The notes beneath the pieces were generated by a model that saw only the letters and a program-made list of their open reading frames with translations, did no database searches and was not told the DNA's origin. A program made the translations under genes and the position numbers. A DNA stretch of 64,000 nucleotides from Oxydemutator sp963693105 (GTDB taxonomy: Bacteria > Pseudomonadota > Gammaproteobacteria > Poriferisulfidales > Oxydemutatoraceae). Below are positions 26,000 through 34,407 of the stretch, one piece after another. Position 1 is the stretch's first letter. Each line of letters starts with the position of its first letter. Location of the stretch: NCBI GenBank assembly GCA_963693105.1, contig OY843752.1:1612001-1676000 (forward strand). The letters run 5' to 3'.

Positions 26000-27031
26000 T
26001 TACCTGTGCCGCTTCAGCAAATCAACGGCCTGCCCGTAATCAAACGGTTCGCGCGCGGCGGCTTGCAGCGTGCGGCGCGCCGAGTCCCAACGTCGCGCCG
26101 CCGCTGCATTGTATTGCTCAATCTCGCTATCGGCAAAACCCGCCATCAGATTCCGCGCCATGGCTCGATTATTGCAGACCAACGCGATGTCGCAACCGGC
26201 GTCAAGCGCCCGCTTGAGCGCCGCCGCGTCCAGGTCGAGGCAGCCGGCCATGCCGAGGTCATCGCTGAAGACCGGCCCGCGAAACCCCAGCCGTCCGCGC
26301 AAGACATCGCGCAGCCAGTAGCGCGACAGGCTCGCCGGAACGGCGTCCGCCTCAGAGTAGATTACGTGCGAGAGCATCACCGCGTCGAGCAGCCCCGCCG
26401 ACGCCAGCGCCTCGAAGGGCCGCAAGTCGGCCGCGGCAATGGCGTCGAAACTTCGCCCGTCGCGGACGGCCTGTTCGTGGGTGTCGCCAACCGCCGAACC
26501 GTGTCCGGGGAAATGCTTGCCGACCGCGATCATGCCGGCGTCGTGCAGCCCTTCGATAAAAGCGCGCCCCAGCGCGGTGACGACACGCGGGTCGGAGTGA
26601 AAAGCGCGCTCGCCGATGACGCCGCTTTTGCCGGTGTTGATGTCGAGCACCGGCGCAAAACTGAAATCAATACCGACATCGCGCAACTCATGCGCGATGA
26701 CGCGGCCAAAGGCGCGCGCGACGCGCAGGGCGCGGTCGCGGTCGCGGTCGTACAGCCGTCCGACGGAAGCGGGCGCCGGCAGCGCGGTGAAATGTTCGCG
26801 CAACCGCTGCACACCGGCGCTTTCCTGGTCCACCGCGATCTGCAGTCCGCGCTTCACCGCCCGCACCTCGTCCGTCAGGCCGCGCAACTGCTCCGGGTCG
26901 CGGTAGTTGCGCGTGAACAGAACAACGCCGCCGACCAGCGGGTGGGCGAGCAGGCTTTTTTCTTCGGGCGCGAGCGCCGGGCCGTCCAGCCCGACCATAA
27001 AGACGCCGCAATCGCTCGTTGTATTGCTCAT
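26000..27031 (-). CDS. nagZ: beta-N-acetylhexosaminidase NagZ (cell-wall recycling), with altered motif
   Basis: NagZ removes GlcNAc from anhydromuropeptides in the cytosol. The 343-residue product has LAHPLVGGVVLFTRNYRDPEQL, FAPVLDINTGKSGVIGERAF, the catalytic-His motif KHFPGHGSAVGDTH and the nucleophile Asp in FSDDLGMAG, all as in the family. The usual VDQEGGRVQR reads VDQESAGVQR (residues 67-76): Asp68 and Arg76 are kept, but GGR is replaced by SAG. ATG 27031 overlaps the coaX stop as ATGA. A longer open frame upstream lies over coaX. Confidence 0.92.
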   Translation of the reverse strand: MSNTTSDCGVFMVGLDGPALAPEEKSLLAHPLVGGVVLFTRNYRDPEQLRGLTDEVRAVKRGLQIAVDQESAGVQRLREHFTALPAPASVGRLYDRDRDRALRVARAFGRVIAHELRDVGIDFSFAPVLDINTGKSGVIGERAFHSDPRVVTALGRAFIEGLHDAGMIAVGKHFPGHGSAVGDTHEQAVRDGRSFDAIAAADLRPFEALASAGLLDAVMLSHVIYSEADAVPASLSRYWLRDVLRGRLGFRGPVFSDDLGMAGCLDLDAAALKRALDAGCDIALVCNNRAMARNLMAGFADSEIEQYNAAAARRWDSARRTLQAAAREPFDYGQAVDLLKRHR

Positions 27032-27777
27032 TCGCGCCACCCGCGCGACTCGCCGACAAGAATCATGCCCTCGAACACCAGATTCGGCGCCGACAGAAAA
27101 CTCTGCCCCGGCACTTCGGCCAGCACCTGCACACCGCCGCCGGTGGCGACGATCTGCGCATCGTCGTCGCCCCGCGCGCGCAAGTCGCCGACGATGCCGT
27201 CGAGCGCCGCGTGAAGCATGCGCCGGCAACCGGCGCCAATGGCGCTTCCGGTATCGGTGGCGAGCACATTCCCGGCATCGGGGTTCACTTCTTCCAGGCG
27301 GTGCGTGCCGCGCCGCAGCGCATCATGCAGCAGGCCGGGTCCGGGCAGAATCACGCCGCCATGGTGCAGGCCGTGCGCGTCGAGATAATCCAGCGTCACC
27401 GCGGTGCCGCAATCAACGACGATGCACGAGCAGGCGACGCGATGCCACGCCGCGACCAGCGCGAGACAGCGGTCCACCCCCAACTGCTCCGGCCGGTAGC
27501 GCGTGGCCACCCCGCAAACCGGCAGCATCGGCGACAACACGACCGGCTCGATCGCAAAGACCGTGCGCACCACTTCCGCAAAGCGGGCGTTGTGCTCGTC
27601 GCCGGCGACACTTGCGACGTGCACCGATTGCGGCGCCTGCCGCAGGTGCTTTTCAAACGAGCCGCGCAAGCCGCCGTCCATGCTGCCAACCGGCACGGCG
27701 TCGCAAAAAGTGATAGCGTCTTTTTCATAGCGCGCGTATTTGCAGCGGCTGCTGCCAATGTCCACAAGCAGCCTCAC
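27028..27777 (-). CDS. coaX: type III pantothenate kinase
   Basis: CoaX phosphorylates pantothenate in coenzyme A synthesis. The 249-residue product starts at GTG 27777, overlapping the birA stop as GTGA. It has the ASKHA-fold motifs LLVDIGSSRCKYARY (the usual DxGNT is here DIGSS), the GVDRCLALVAAW segment, IVVDCGTAVTLDYLD, GGVILPGPGLLHDAL and VATGGGVQVL. The birA-coaX order is common in gammaproteobacteria. Confidence 0.93.
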   Translation of the reverse strand: MRLLVDIGSSRCKYARYEKDAITFCDAVPVGSMDGGLRGSFEKHLRQAPQSVHVASVAGDEHNARFAEVVRTVFAIEPVVLSPMLPVCGVATRYRPEQLGVDRCLALVAAWHRVACSCIVVDCGTAVTLDYLDAHGLHHGGVILPGPGLLHDALRRGTHRLEEVNPDAGNVLATDTGSAIGAGCRRMLHAALDGIVGDLRARGDDDAQIVATGGGVQVLAEVPGQSFLSAPNLVFEGMILVGESRGWRE

Positions 27778-28595
27778 AGACGCACACTCACTTCTTCGCA
27801 GCGGCAGATCTTCATGCCGCCTTGCGCCTGCACGCGCAAACAGGCCTCGCGGTTGACGCCCCTGGCCACGCCGCTGAAAGAGCCTTTGGCCGAGACCACT
27901 TCAACCGGCCTGCCGTGCAGAAAATCAAGCGGCGCGAAACGCTCGACCATGGCCCCGGCGCCGACCGACGACACGCAGTCGGCGGCCTCGACGACGGCCT
28001 CGACCACCAGCGCCGCCAGACGACCGGGAGCCGCCGACATCAGCCCGGCCTCGGCCAACGTCGCCCATGGCCGGTCAATCGCGGCACCCGCGCGCGCCGG
28101 CACGGCCACGTTGATACCGGCGCCGGCCACGCACAGCGAGCCGCGCCGCTCAATCAGAACACCGCCGAGCTTGGCGCCGGGCACGCCGCCGCAATACAGA
28201 TCGTTCGGCCACTTGACACCGACTTCGCGCGCGCCCGCCTCGCGCAAACGCCGCGCCAGCGCCACCGCCGTCATCAGGCCGAGCCAGTCGGCCCGCGTGT
28301 TTTTGACAGACGCGCGCCACGCCGCCGAGAGATACACGTTGCCGCCCGGAGGCGAAACCCAGACGTTGCCGAAGCGCCCGCGCCCCGCCGTCTGCGATTG
28401 CGCCAGACACAAATCGAATCGTTTATTCGCGGGGCTGCCCGCGGCTTCATCCGCGGAATCGGCCCGCGACAGCAGGTAATCGCTGGTCGAGTCCACGGTG
28501 TCGAGCACGCAAAGCGAGGCGATGCGGCGCCTGGTTTTTACCGGCAGGTGTTCAAGCAGGCAGGCGGATTCAAACGGGGACGCGGGGGGTTGCAC
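27774..28595 (-). CDS. birA: biotin--[acetyl-CoA-carboxylase] ligase without DNA-binding domain
   Basis: BirA attaches biotin to AccB. The most likely start, GTG 28595, gives 273 residues: LDTVDSTSDYLL, the AGRGRFGNVWVSPPGGNVYLS biotinyl-AMP region, VGVKWPNDLYCGGVPGAKLGGVLIE and a C-terminal SH3-like part. The N-terminal helix-turn-helix of E. coli BirA (about 60 residues) is absent, so this should be a ligase only and not a bio repressor. TAAAAT 7 nt before the GTG may be a -10 box for a leaderless mRNA. The frame runs on upstream over yceI, which has its own clear start on the other strand. Confidence 0.9.
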   Translation of the reverse strand: MQPPASPFESACLLEHLPVKTRRRIASLCVLDTVDSTSDYLLSRADSADEAAGSPANKRFDLCLAQSQTAGRGRFGNVWVSPPGGNVYLSAAWRASVKNTRADWLGLMTAVALARRLREAGAREVGVKWPNDLYCGGVPGAKLGGVLIERRGSLCVAGAGINVAVPARAGAAIDRPWATLAEAGLMSAAPGRLAALVVEAVVEAADCVSSVGAGAMVERFAPLDFLHGRPVEVVSAKGSFSGVARGVNREACLRVQAQGGMKICRCEEVSVRL

Positions 28596-28655
28596 GGGCC
28601 GTATTTTACATGGCCGCGCCGCCAATGCGATAGAATACGCCAAACCGGAGTCGCC

Positions 28656-29237
28656 ATGACAAACAAAACACAAAAAGCCGTCCTCAATATCTGCATCGCC
28701 GCCGCTCTCGCGCTGCCCGCGCCCTTTGCCTTCGCCGCCGATTACGACATTGACCCGGCGCATTCCTTTATTCAGTTCCGCGTCAAGCATCTCGGCTACA
28801 GTTGGCTGGTCGGAAGGTTCAACCGCTTTTCCGGCTCTTTCCACTACGACGCCGACCACCCCGAGATGGGCAGCATCGAGATCGAGATCGAGACCGCGAG
28901 TGTTGACAGCAACCACGCCGAACGCGACAAGCACCTGCGCAACGAGGATTTTCTCGACGTGACCAAACACCCGCAGGCGGTTTTCAAGAGCACGCGCTAT
29001 GAAGGCGACGCCGGCGGCGGCAAAATGCACGGCACACTGACGCTGCACGGGCGCAGCAAGCCGATTGCCGTCGCCATCAGCAAGATCGGCGAAGGCGACG
29101 ACCCGTGGGGCGGCTACCGCGCCGGCTTCGAGGGCTGGGTCACTTTTGCGCGCGCCGATTTCGGCATGGATTTCGACCTGGGGCCGTCGGCGAAAAACGT
29201 CGAGATGGACCTCTACATTGAAGGCATCCGCCGCTGA
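28656..29237 (+). CDS. YceI-family periplasmic protein
   Basis: YceI proteins are lipocalin-like periplasmic proteins that bind isoprenoid lipids. The 193-residue product has a signal peptide (residues 1-27, cleavage after AFA), then YDIDPAHSFIQFRVKHLGYSW, a GRFNRFSGSF block, ASVDSNHAERDKHLRNEDFLDVTKHP and GTLTLHGRSKPI, all family signatures. It shares its stop with the next start (TGATG), and the pairing of YceI with a cytochrome b561 is common, suggesting a shared redox role with a quinone-like ligand. Confidence 0.93.
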   Translation: MTNKTQKAVLNICIAAALALPAPFAFAADYDIDPAHSFIQFRVKHLGYSWLVGRFNRFSGSFHYDADHPEMGSIEIEIETASVDSNHAERDKHLRNEDFLDVTKHPQAVFKSTRYEGDAGGGKMHGTLTLHGRSKPIAVAISKIGEGDDPWGGYRAGFEGWVTFARADFGMDFDLGPSAKNVEMDLYIEGIRR

Positions 29238-29770
29238 TGCGGGAATCGCCGGAGCGTTACAACGGCGTTGCGCGAACCTTGCACTGGCTGATTGCGGCCC
29301 TGATTCTGGGGCTGGTCGCGCTCGGCTGGTGGCTGACGGAGATAAGTTACTACGACCGCTGGTACCAGGGCGCGCTGTTCTGGCACCGCGCGCTCGGAAT
29401 GCTGGTGCTGCCGCTGGCGGCGTTTCAGATTGTCTGGCGCGTCGCGCGCCCGACGCCCGCGCCGGCGGCGTGTCTCAGCGGCCGGGAACGCGCGGCGGCG
29501 AAGGCGGTGCACCGCGCGTTCTTCGCGCTGATGTTCGTGCTGCCGCTCAGCGGCTACGTCATTTCAACGTCCGCCGGCGCGCCGCTGCCGCTGCCGGGCG
29601 GCTTCGCAATCCCCGCCCTGTACGAGGCCGGCGATGCCGCGCGCGATTTTGCGGTATCGCTGCATTACTGGCTCGGTTACGGCGTCGCGGTGCTGGCCGC
29701 GATACACGCCGCGGCGGCGTTCAAGCACCGGTTTGTTGACGGCGACGATGTGCTGCGGCGGATGATATGA
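29237..29770 (+). CDS. cytochrome b561-type membrane protein
   Basis: The 177-residue protein has four membrane helices (about 15-35, 46-68, 92-112 and 142-162). The histidines H16, H50, H92, H143 and H157 lie in or at the ends of these helices, which fits two b haems as in the bacterial cytochrome b561 (CybB) family. Such proteins pass electrons between quinols and periplasmic or membrane acceptors, e.g. superoxide in CybB. It overlaps yceI by one base and glnS by 4 bp (ATGA). Confidence 0.9.
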   Translation: MRESPERYNGVARTLHWLIAALILGLVALGWWLTEISYYDRWYQGALFWHRALGMLVLPLAAFQIVWRVARPTPAPAACLSGRERAAAKAVHRAFFALMFVLPLSGYVISTSAGAPLPLPGGFAIPALYEAGDAARDFAVSLHYWLGYGVAVLAAIHAAAAFKHRFVDGDDVLRRMI

Positions 29771-31455
29771 GCATGAAACAGCCGGCGGACGAGCCACAGA
29801 CGAACTTTATCCGCCAGATTGTCGAGCGGGACCTCGCGGACAACAAGCACGGTGGCAGGCTCGTCACCCGCTTTCCGCCCGAGCCGAACGGCTACCTGCA
29901 CGTCGGCCACGCCAAGTCCATCTGCCTGAATTTCGGCCTGGCGCGGGAAGTGGACGGCGGGCTTTGCAACCTGCGCTTCGACGACACCAATCCGGAGAAG
30001 GAAAGCACCGAGTACACCGAGGCCATCATCGAGGATGTGCGCTGGCTCGGCTTTGAGTGGAACGAACTGCTTTACGCATCGGACTATTTCGGGCGGCTCT
30101 ACGACTACGCGGTCGAGTTGATTCGCGGCGGCAAAGCCTACGTTTGCAGCCTCAGCACCGATGAAATCCGCAGCTACCGCGGCACCTTGACCGAGCCCGG
30201 CAGAGCCAGCCCCGACCGCGAGCGCGGCGTCGAAGAGAACCTGGATCTGTTCCGGCGAATGCGCGACGGCGAGTTTGCCGACGGCGAACACGTGCTGCGC
30301 GCAAAAATAGACATGGCCGCTCCCAACATCAACATGCGCGACCCGACGATTTACCGCATCCGCCACACCGCGCACCACCGCAGCGGCGACCGCTGGTGCA
30401 TCTACCCGACCTACGATTTCACGCACTGTCTGTCGGACTCGATCGAGGGCATCACCCATTCGCTGTGCACTCTGGAGTTTGAAGACCATCGCCCGCTCTA
30501 CGACTGGTTCCTCGACGCGCTCGACGTGCACCACCCCCAACAGATCGAGTTCGCGCGCCTGCAGCTGACCCACACGATCACCAGCAAGCGCCAACTGAAA
30601 AAGCTGGTCGAGGCCGGCATCGTCGCCGGCTGGGACGACCCGCGCATGCCGACTCTCTCCGGTATGCGCCGGCGCGGCATTCCGCCCGCCGCAATTCGCG
30701 ATTTCTGCGAGCGCATCGGCATCACCAAAAAAGACAGCTGGATCTCGATGGACATGCTGGAAACCTGCGTGCGCAACGAACTGAACGAGTCGGCGCCGCG
30801 CGCGATGGCGGTGCTCGACCCGCTCAAGATTGTCATCGAAAACTATCCGCAAGACGGCGTCGAGGAAGTGGATGCCGCCAACGACCCGAACAACCCGGCC
30901 GCCGGCACGCGCAAACTGCCCTTCTCGCGCGAACTCTACATCGAGCGCGGCGACTTCATGGAAGACCCGCCGAAGAAATTTTTCCGCCTGGCGCCGGGGC
31001 GCGAGGTGCGCCTGAAATACGCCTACTACGTCACCTGCGAGAAGGCCGTCAAAAACGGCGCCGGCGAAATCACCGAACTGCGCTGCCGCTACGACCCCGA
31101 AAGCCGCGGCGGCGGCACCGCCGATAAACGCAAGGTCAAGGGCACCATCCACTGGCTCAGCGCGGCCCACGCAAAGAAGGCCGAGGTGCGCCTCTACGAC
31201 CGGCTGTTCAATGTCGAAAACCCGCTCGCCTGCGACGATGTGACGGACGCGGTCAATCCCGAATCACTGGTCGTCCGGCAGCATTGCCTGGTGGAGCCCT
31301 CGGTGCCTGACGCCCCGCCCGACCGCTGCTACCAATTTGAACGGCTGGGTTACTTCGTCAGAGACCGCGACGAAGGCCGCGACCGCCGCCCGGTGTTCAA
31401 CCGCACGATGACGCTGCGCGACACCTGGGCCAAACTGACGAAACAGTCCGCTTAA
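29767..31455 (+). CDS. glnS: glutaminyl-tRNA synthetase
   Basis: GlnRS charges tRNA-Gln. The 562-residue product is full length. It has the class I HIGH-type motif HVGH at residues 45-48 in PPEPNGYLHVGHAKS, the RFDDTNPEKE segment, YDFTHCLSDSIEGITHSLCTLEF and the KMSKS-type loop TSKRQLKKLV, followed by the two beta-barrel anticodon-binding domains. Presence of GlnRS shows direct Gln-tRNA charging, as in gammaproteobacteria. ATG 29767 overlaps the cytochrome b561 stop. Confidence 0.97.
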   Translation: MSMKQPADEPQTNFIRQIVERDLADNKHGGRLVTRFPPEPNGYLHVGHAKSICLNFGLAREVDGGLCNLRFDDTNPEKESTEYTEAIIEDVRWLGFEWNELLYASDYFGRLYDYAVELIRGGKAYVCSLSTDEIRSYRGTLTEPGRASPDRERGVEENLDLFRRMRDGEFADGEHVLRAKIDMAAPNINMRDPTIYRIRHTAHHRSGDRWCIYPTYDFTHCLSDSIEGITHSLCTLEFEDHRPLYDWFLDALDVHHPQQIEFARLQLTHTITSKRQLKKLVEAGIVAGWDDPRMPTLSGMRRRGIPPAAIRDFCERIGITKKDSWISMDMLETCVRNELNESAPRAMAVLDPLKIVIENYPQDGVEEVDAANDPNNPAAGTRKLPFSRELYIERGDFMEDPPKKFFRLAPGREVRLKYAYYVTCEKAVKNGAGEITELRCRYDPESRGGGTADKRKVKGTIHWLSAAHAKKAEVRLYDRLFNVENPLACDDVTDAVNPESLVVRQHCLVEPSVPDAPPDRCYQFERLGYFVRDRDEGRDRRPVFNRTMTLRDTWAKLTKQSA

Positions 31456-31471
31456 GCCCTTGTGCGAAATA

Positions 31472-32611
31472 TCACTGGATTATATCCATCAGTTCCCGGA
31501 AGAAATAAATAGACACCCGGCGCCCTTTTCCGGAAACTATTTTTGTTATGATTTTCCCTCCTTCCAGCAAGTTCAACAACCGTGATCCACTGGATCGGGG
31601 AACAGCCGTCTGATTCCGAAAATAAACGCTGGAGAAGCATGGATTGGAAAAGATGAAGTCGGTAATCTGTGTAGTGTATCGTGAACGGGTTGTATGCTCC
31701 ACTTTGTGCACGACTTCTTTATACAGATTAATAATCTCCTGTGCTTTAACAGTATTTTCACGAGACTGGATGGCAATAGCCGTCAGAAAGAATTGAATCC
31801 ATTGCTCCCAGTTACCGCGCTCTGATATGCCTTTGAGCAGGGCATAATAAAGATCCCGCTCCTTCTCCAGATACTCGCTGAGATAGAAATGCGGGTGACT
31901 GATTTTTTGCTTGTGATATAGAAACAATGGAAGGAGCAAACGGCCGATTCTGCCGTTTCCGTCCCAGAATGGATGAATCATTTCAAACTGGGCATGCACA
32001 ATCGCAAGTTGTACCAGAACATCCAGATCATCGAAATGCATATACTTCTCCAGATTGGAAAACAGATCCGGAATTTGTTGCGCTTCTGGAGGAATATAAG
32101 TCGCCCGTTCGACGGGATCTCCTGGTTTGCCAATATGCACTCTGTTATCACGAAAATTACCGGGGTTTTTTTTCCTGCCACGCACACCGGAGAGCAATAT
32201 TTCATGCGCCTCTTTCATCAGCCGTCCTGACAGCGGAATCTTTTCCATACGTTCAATGGAAAAATCCATTGCTCTGCGGTAATTGATTACTTCCCGGATG
32301 TCGCTTTCCCTTTCGTTTTCTGCTTTTTCTCCCGCCTCAAATCGAAACACATCTTCAAGCGAGGCTTGTGTGCCCTCAATACGCGAAGACAACACTGCTT
32401 CCCGGGTCATCAGCGGGGACAAAAACAGCCTGACATTCGGTATATTTCCCAGTAATGTATCAAAACGAGCAATTCCGTCATGTGCATCGCTGAGGAAAGG
32501 AATGAACTTCGTCCAGTCAAGAGACTGGAGAGGCAGGCTCGGTGGCGTGAAAGGTGCCCCCTGTTCTGCTTTGCTTGTTTTCTCTGGTTCCGGATTCACA
32601 GCCCAACTCAT
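31472..32611 (-). CDS. Fic-family protein (class II, N-terminal inhibitory helix)
   Basis: Fic proteins usually transfer AMP from ATP to Ser, Thr or Tyr of targets. The 379-residue product has the inhibitory motif SSRIEGT at residues 75-81 (Glu79 would block ATP binding) and the catalytic HPFWDGNGRIGR at 213-224, with a C-terminal segment (about 300-379) that looks like a winged helix (RSRYTTQITDFIFSN ... SRLLNLLEGGKIITKI). This is the common chromosomal Fic-HTH layout, which may regulate its own gene. Base composition is clearly AT-richer than all neighbours, suggesting lateral gain. No antitoxin gene is adjacent; the inhibitory helix is built in. Confidence 0.93.
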   Translation of the reverse strand: MSWAVNPEPEKTSKAEQGAPFTPPSLPLQSLDWTKFIPFLSDAHDGIARFDTLLGNIPNVRLFLSPLMTREAVLSSRIEGTQASLEDVFRFEAGEKAENERESDIREVINYRRAMDFSIERMEKIPLSGRLMKEAHEILLSGVRGRKKNPGNFRDNRVHIGKPGDPVERATYIPPEAQQIPDLFSNLEKYMHFDDLDVLVQLAIVHAQFEMIHPFWDGNGRIGRLLLPLFLYHKQKISHPHFYLSEYLEKERDLYYALLKGISERGNWEQWIQFFLTAIAIQSRENTVKAQEIINLYKEVVHKVEHTTRSRYTTQITDFIFSNPCFSSVYFRNQTAVPRSSGSRLLNLLEGGKIITKIVSGKGRRVSIYFFRELMDIIQ

Positions 32612-32808
32612 AATGTCTCATAAATGAGATATTTCAGAGGTATTGTGCCACAGTTCTTGCTTTATGAGACAAAAGTGAGAAAAGTTGCTATTTTCTCTTT
32701 GTTATAAAAGGGAATTATATTTTTCCCAGCAAATTCCGTTTTGTCCCATAGAAAACACATTAAAGAATCAATGTCCTATATTTTCTATTTTATGAGATAG
32801 AAGGCGGG
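32612..32808 (-). promoter_or_regulatory. AT-rich control region of the fic gene
   Basis: This 197-bp gap is very AT-rich, like fic itself. It contains the hexamer ATGAGA three times in the same direction (32624-32629, 32664-32669 and 32792-32797). The first is the right arm of a perfect palindrome TCTCAT-AA-ATGAGA at 32616-32629, 4 nt before the fic ATG, where it covers the ribosome site (GAGA). These could be operator sites for the C-terminal winged-helix part of Fic. Confidence 0.45.
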
Positions 32809-34170
32809 TTAATGCGCGGCCCGCGGGCAGGCGTCCGTCGCCTTTGCCGCCTTTCTCCTGGGCTCCAGCGGGAAGAAAAAATTCTCCGGCATGCGCCGGT
32901 TCGTTTGCGGGTGTCGCAGCGTACGCTTGGCGACGAAGTCGAAAAGCAATGGATTGTAGCCGTAGATTTCATCAAGCCACCGCCTCTCGTCTTCGCTGAT
33001 CAGTCCGCGCTCGGCCAGTCCTTTTGTCGGATTGAGGACGGCGAGCGCGGGCACCGGGTAATCACTGCCGTTCAGCACCCGGTTGTGCAGCGGCCCCGAT
33101 TCCTCCGCCTTCTCCATCATCCGCACCAGAAAATTGCGCGAGTCGCCCGAAAGCCTGCCGCCTAACATCATGACGGAAATCTCACTGAAGAGCCTGTCTT
33201 TGTATTCCTCCACCGCCATCAGCCGCATCAGGCCGTCGAAATAGGCGGCGCCGGTGTCCGGGTGTTTGCCCCGGCGGGCACTGTGCAGGGCCACGACGGG
33301 CACGCCGCAATCCAGCGCCGGGCGCAGTTTCTCCGGGTCGCCCAGATGCTGGTGCGCCTGGCTTTGCACCCGGAACACATGCTCACGGCCAGTGTGAACC
33401 AGCAGCACCATGTCCCTCTCGGCCAGTTCACGGTAATTTTCGGCGGCGACTTTTTCCGGGTCGATGTTCATCGAGGGCGGCAACCACTTGATGTGCTTCA
33501 CGTTCTGCTCTTCCAGCCACGCCAGTTGCCGCCTGAAATCCCTGCGGTACGGATGAACCGAAGCCACCGCGACAACGCGCGCCCGGTTGCCGGTGTGCTC
33601 GGCCCCGGCCGCCGCCAGTTCGCGGTTCAGCCGCGCGCTCAACTCGATCACATAGTCGTTCGGCACGTGCATGTCGGTGTACTCCTCCACCAGCTCCCCT
33701 TTTTCATCGTGGTAATAATCGAGCGCATAGAGATAAAAACGGCTTTCGCCGCCGCCCGGAAGATAACGGCGCTGCACATCCTGAAAATGCAACAGCAGAT
33801 CCAGCAGCCTCTTTTCATACTGCTGCTCCAGCAGGTCGAGGTCGTCCACGCCGCTGGCGTCCATGAAGGCAATCGTCTTCAGCCAGGAACGCGGGTGAAA
33901 AATGCTGTGCATGTCCGGGTTGAGATAGCCGCCCCGGCTCGCCGGGGTCGTGCCGCGCGCAACGGCGTGCAGATGATGGTCCGCCAGCACCAGGTCGCCG
34001 TCTGCCGCGTCGAAAGCAAAGGCCTGCGCCAGCAGACCTTTGGCACCCTCGCTGATGTTCGCATCCATCTCCGATGGCTCGCCGCGAAAGTCGCCGCCAA
34101 TCCACGTGCAGCCGGCGCACAACAACGTGGCGGCCAGGACGGCGAGCGGGAAACATTTGAGGTGACTCAT
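32809..34170 (-). CDS. lipoprotein, amidohydrolase-2-like metal-dependent hydrolase
   Basis: The 453-residue product has a lipoprotein signal peptide: MSHLKCFPLAVLAATLLCAGC, with lipobox LCAGC and lipidated Cys21. The rest is a TIM-barrel amidohydrolase: DHHLHA (residues 64-69) as the HxH metal site, RVVAVASVHPYRRDF, HIKWLPPSMNIDP, LVHTGREH, VVALHSARRG and NGSDYPVPALAVL with the final metal Asp. Substrate unknown; related proteins are lactonases, decarboxylases or hydrolases. ATG 34170 is the third of three tandem near-identical starts; it overlaps the TAA of a mini-ORF (TAATG) and has no ribosome site of its own. ATG 34206 in frame is an alternative without a clean signal peptide. Confidence 0.8.
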   Translation of the reverse strand: MSHLKCFPLAVLAATLLCAGCTWIGGDFRGEPSEMDANISEGAKGLLAQAFAFDAADGDLVLADHHLHAVARGTTPASRGGYLNPDMHSIFHPRSWLKTIAFMDASGVDDLDLLEQQYEKRLLDLLLHFQDVQRRYLPGGGESRFYLYALDYYHDEKGELVEEYTDMHVPNDYVIELSARLNRELAAAGAEHTGNRARVVAVASVHPYRRDFRRQLAWLEEQNVKHIKWLPPSMNIDPEKVAAENYRELAERDMVLLVHTGREHVFRVQSQAHQHLGDPEKLRPALDCGVPVVALHSARRGKHPDTGAAYFDGLMRLMAVEEYKDRLFSEISVMMLGGRLSGDSRNFLVRMMEKAEESGPLHNRVLNGSDYPVPALAVLNPTKGLAERGLISEDERRWLDEIYGYNPLLFDFVAKRTLRHPQTNRRMPENFFFPLEPRRKAAKATDACPRAAH

Positions 34171-34220
34171 TACAACGTGGAAACGGGGAAAGCGGTTGGG
34201 AAACATTTCAGGTGACTCAT
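34170..34220 (-). CDS. mini-ORF 2 (16 codons) before the lipoprotein gene
   Basis: It encodes MSHLKCFPTAFPVSTL and stops with TAA that shares its last base with the ATG of the lipoprotein gene (TAATG). Its first eight residues are identical to those of the lipoprotein, so it is a duplicated gene start. It may pass ribosomes on by reinitiation, or it may be untranslated debris. Confidence 0.4.
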   Translation of the reverse strand: MSHLKCFPTAFPVSTL

Positions 34221-34270
34221 TACAGTTTGCCGGCGGGGAAAGTGGCTGGGAAACATTTGAGGTAATTCAT
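34220..34270 (-). CDS. mini-ORF 1 (16 codons) before the lipoprotein gene
   Basis: It encodes MNYLKCFPATFPAGKL and stops with TAA overlapping the ATG of mini-ORF 2 (TAATG), giving a chain of three coupled starts spaced by exactly 50 bp. Residues 4-8 (LKCFP) match both the second mini-ORF and the lipoprotein. Confidence 0.35.
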   Translation of the reverse strand: MNYLKCFPATFPAGKL

Positions 34271-34288
34271 TACAGTTTGCCGGATGAT

Positions 34289-34364
34289 TGGTGCCGGGGA
34301 GAGGAATCGAACCCCCAACCTTCGCATTACAAATGCGCTGCACTACCGATTGTGCTACCCCGGC
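34289..34364 (-). tRNA. tRNA-Thr (anticodon UGU)
   Basis: The minus strand folds as a standard cloverleaf of 76 nt with encoded CCA. The acceptor stem GCCGGGG/CCCCGGC is perfect; the D stem is GCAC/GTGC. The anticodon loop is TTTGTAA on a CGCA/TGCG stem, giving UGU for Thr ACA codons; the T arm holds TTCGATT. G1-C72, C2-G71 and discriminator A73 agree with threonine identity. Confidence 0.95.
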
Positions 34365-34378
34365 CAACTGAACAGCCT

Positions 34379-34407
34379 ATTATAGTCAGACCGGACTGCG
34401 GAGATAA
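34379..34407 (-). promoter_or_regulatory. candidate tRNA-Thr promoter
   Basis: On the minus strand a perfect TATAAT (34384-34379) lies 14 bp before the tRNA 5' end. The best -35 candidate is TTATCT (34407-34402) at 17 bp, a weak match inside the end of tsaB. Confidence 0.45.

Larger units (their letters stand above)
34148..34283 (-). repeat. 50-bp tandem repeat, 2.7 copies
   Basis: GGGAAACATTTGAGGT on the plus strand recurs at 34148, 34198 (one change) and 34248, exactly 50 bp apart. Copies 2 and 3 also share CATTACAGTTTGCCGG. Each copy holds one of the three start codons of the lipoprotein region. The array ends 5 bp from the tRNA gene. Confidence 0.85.
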
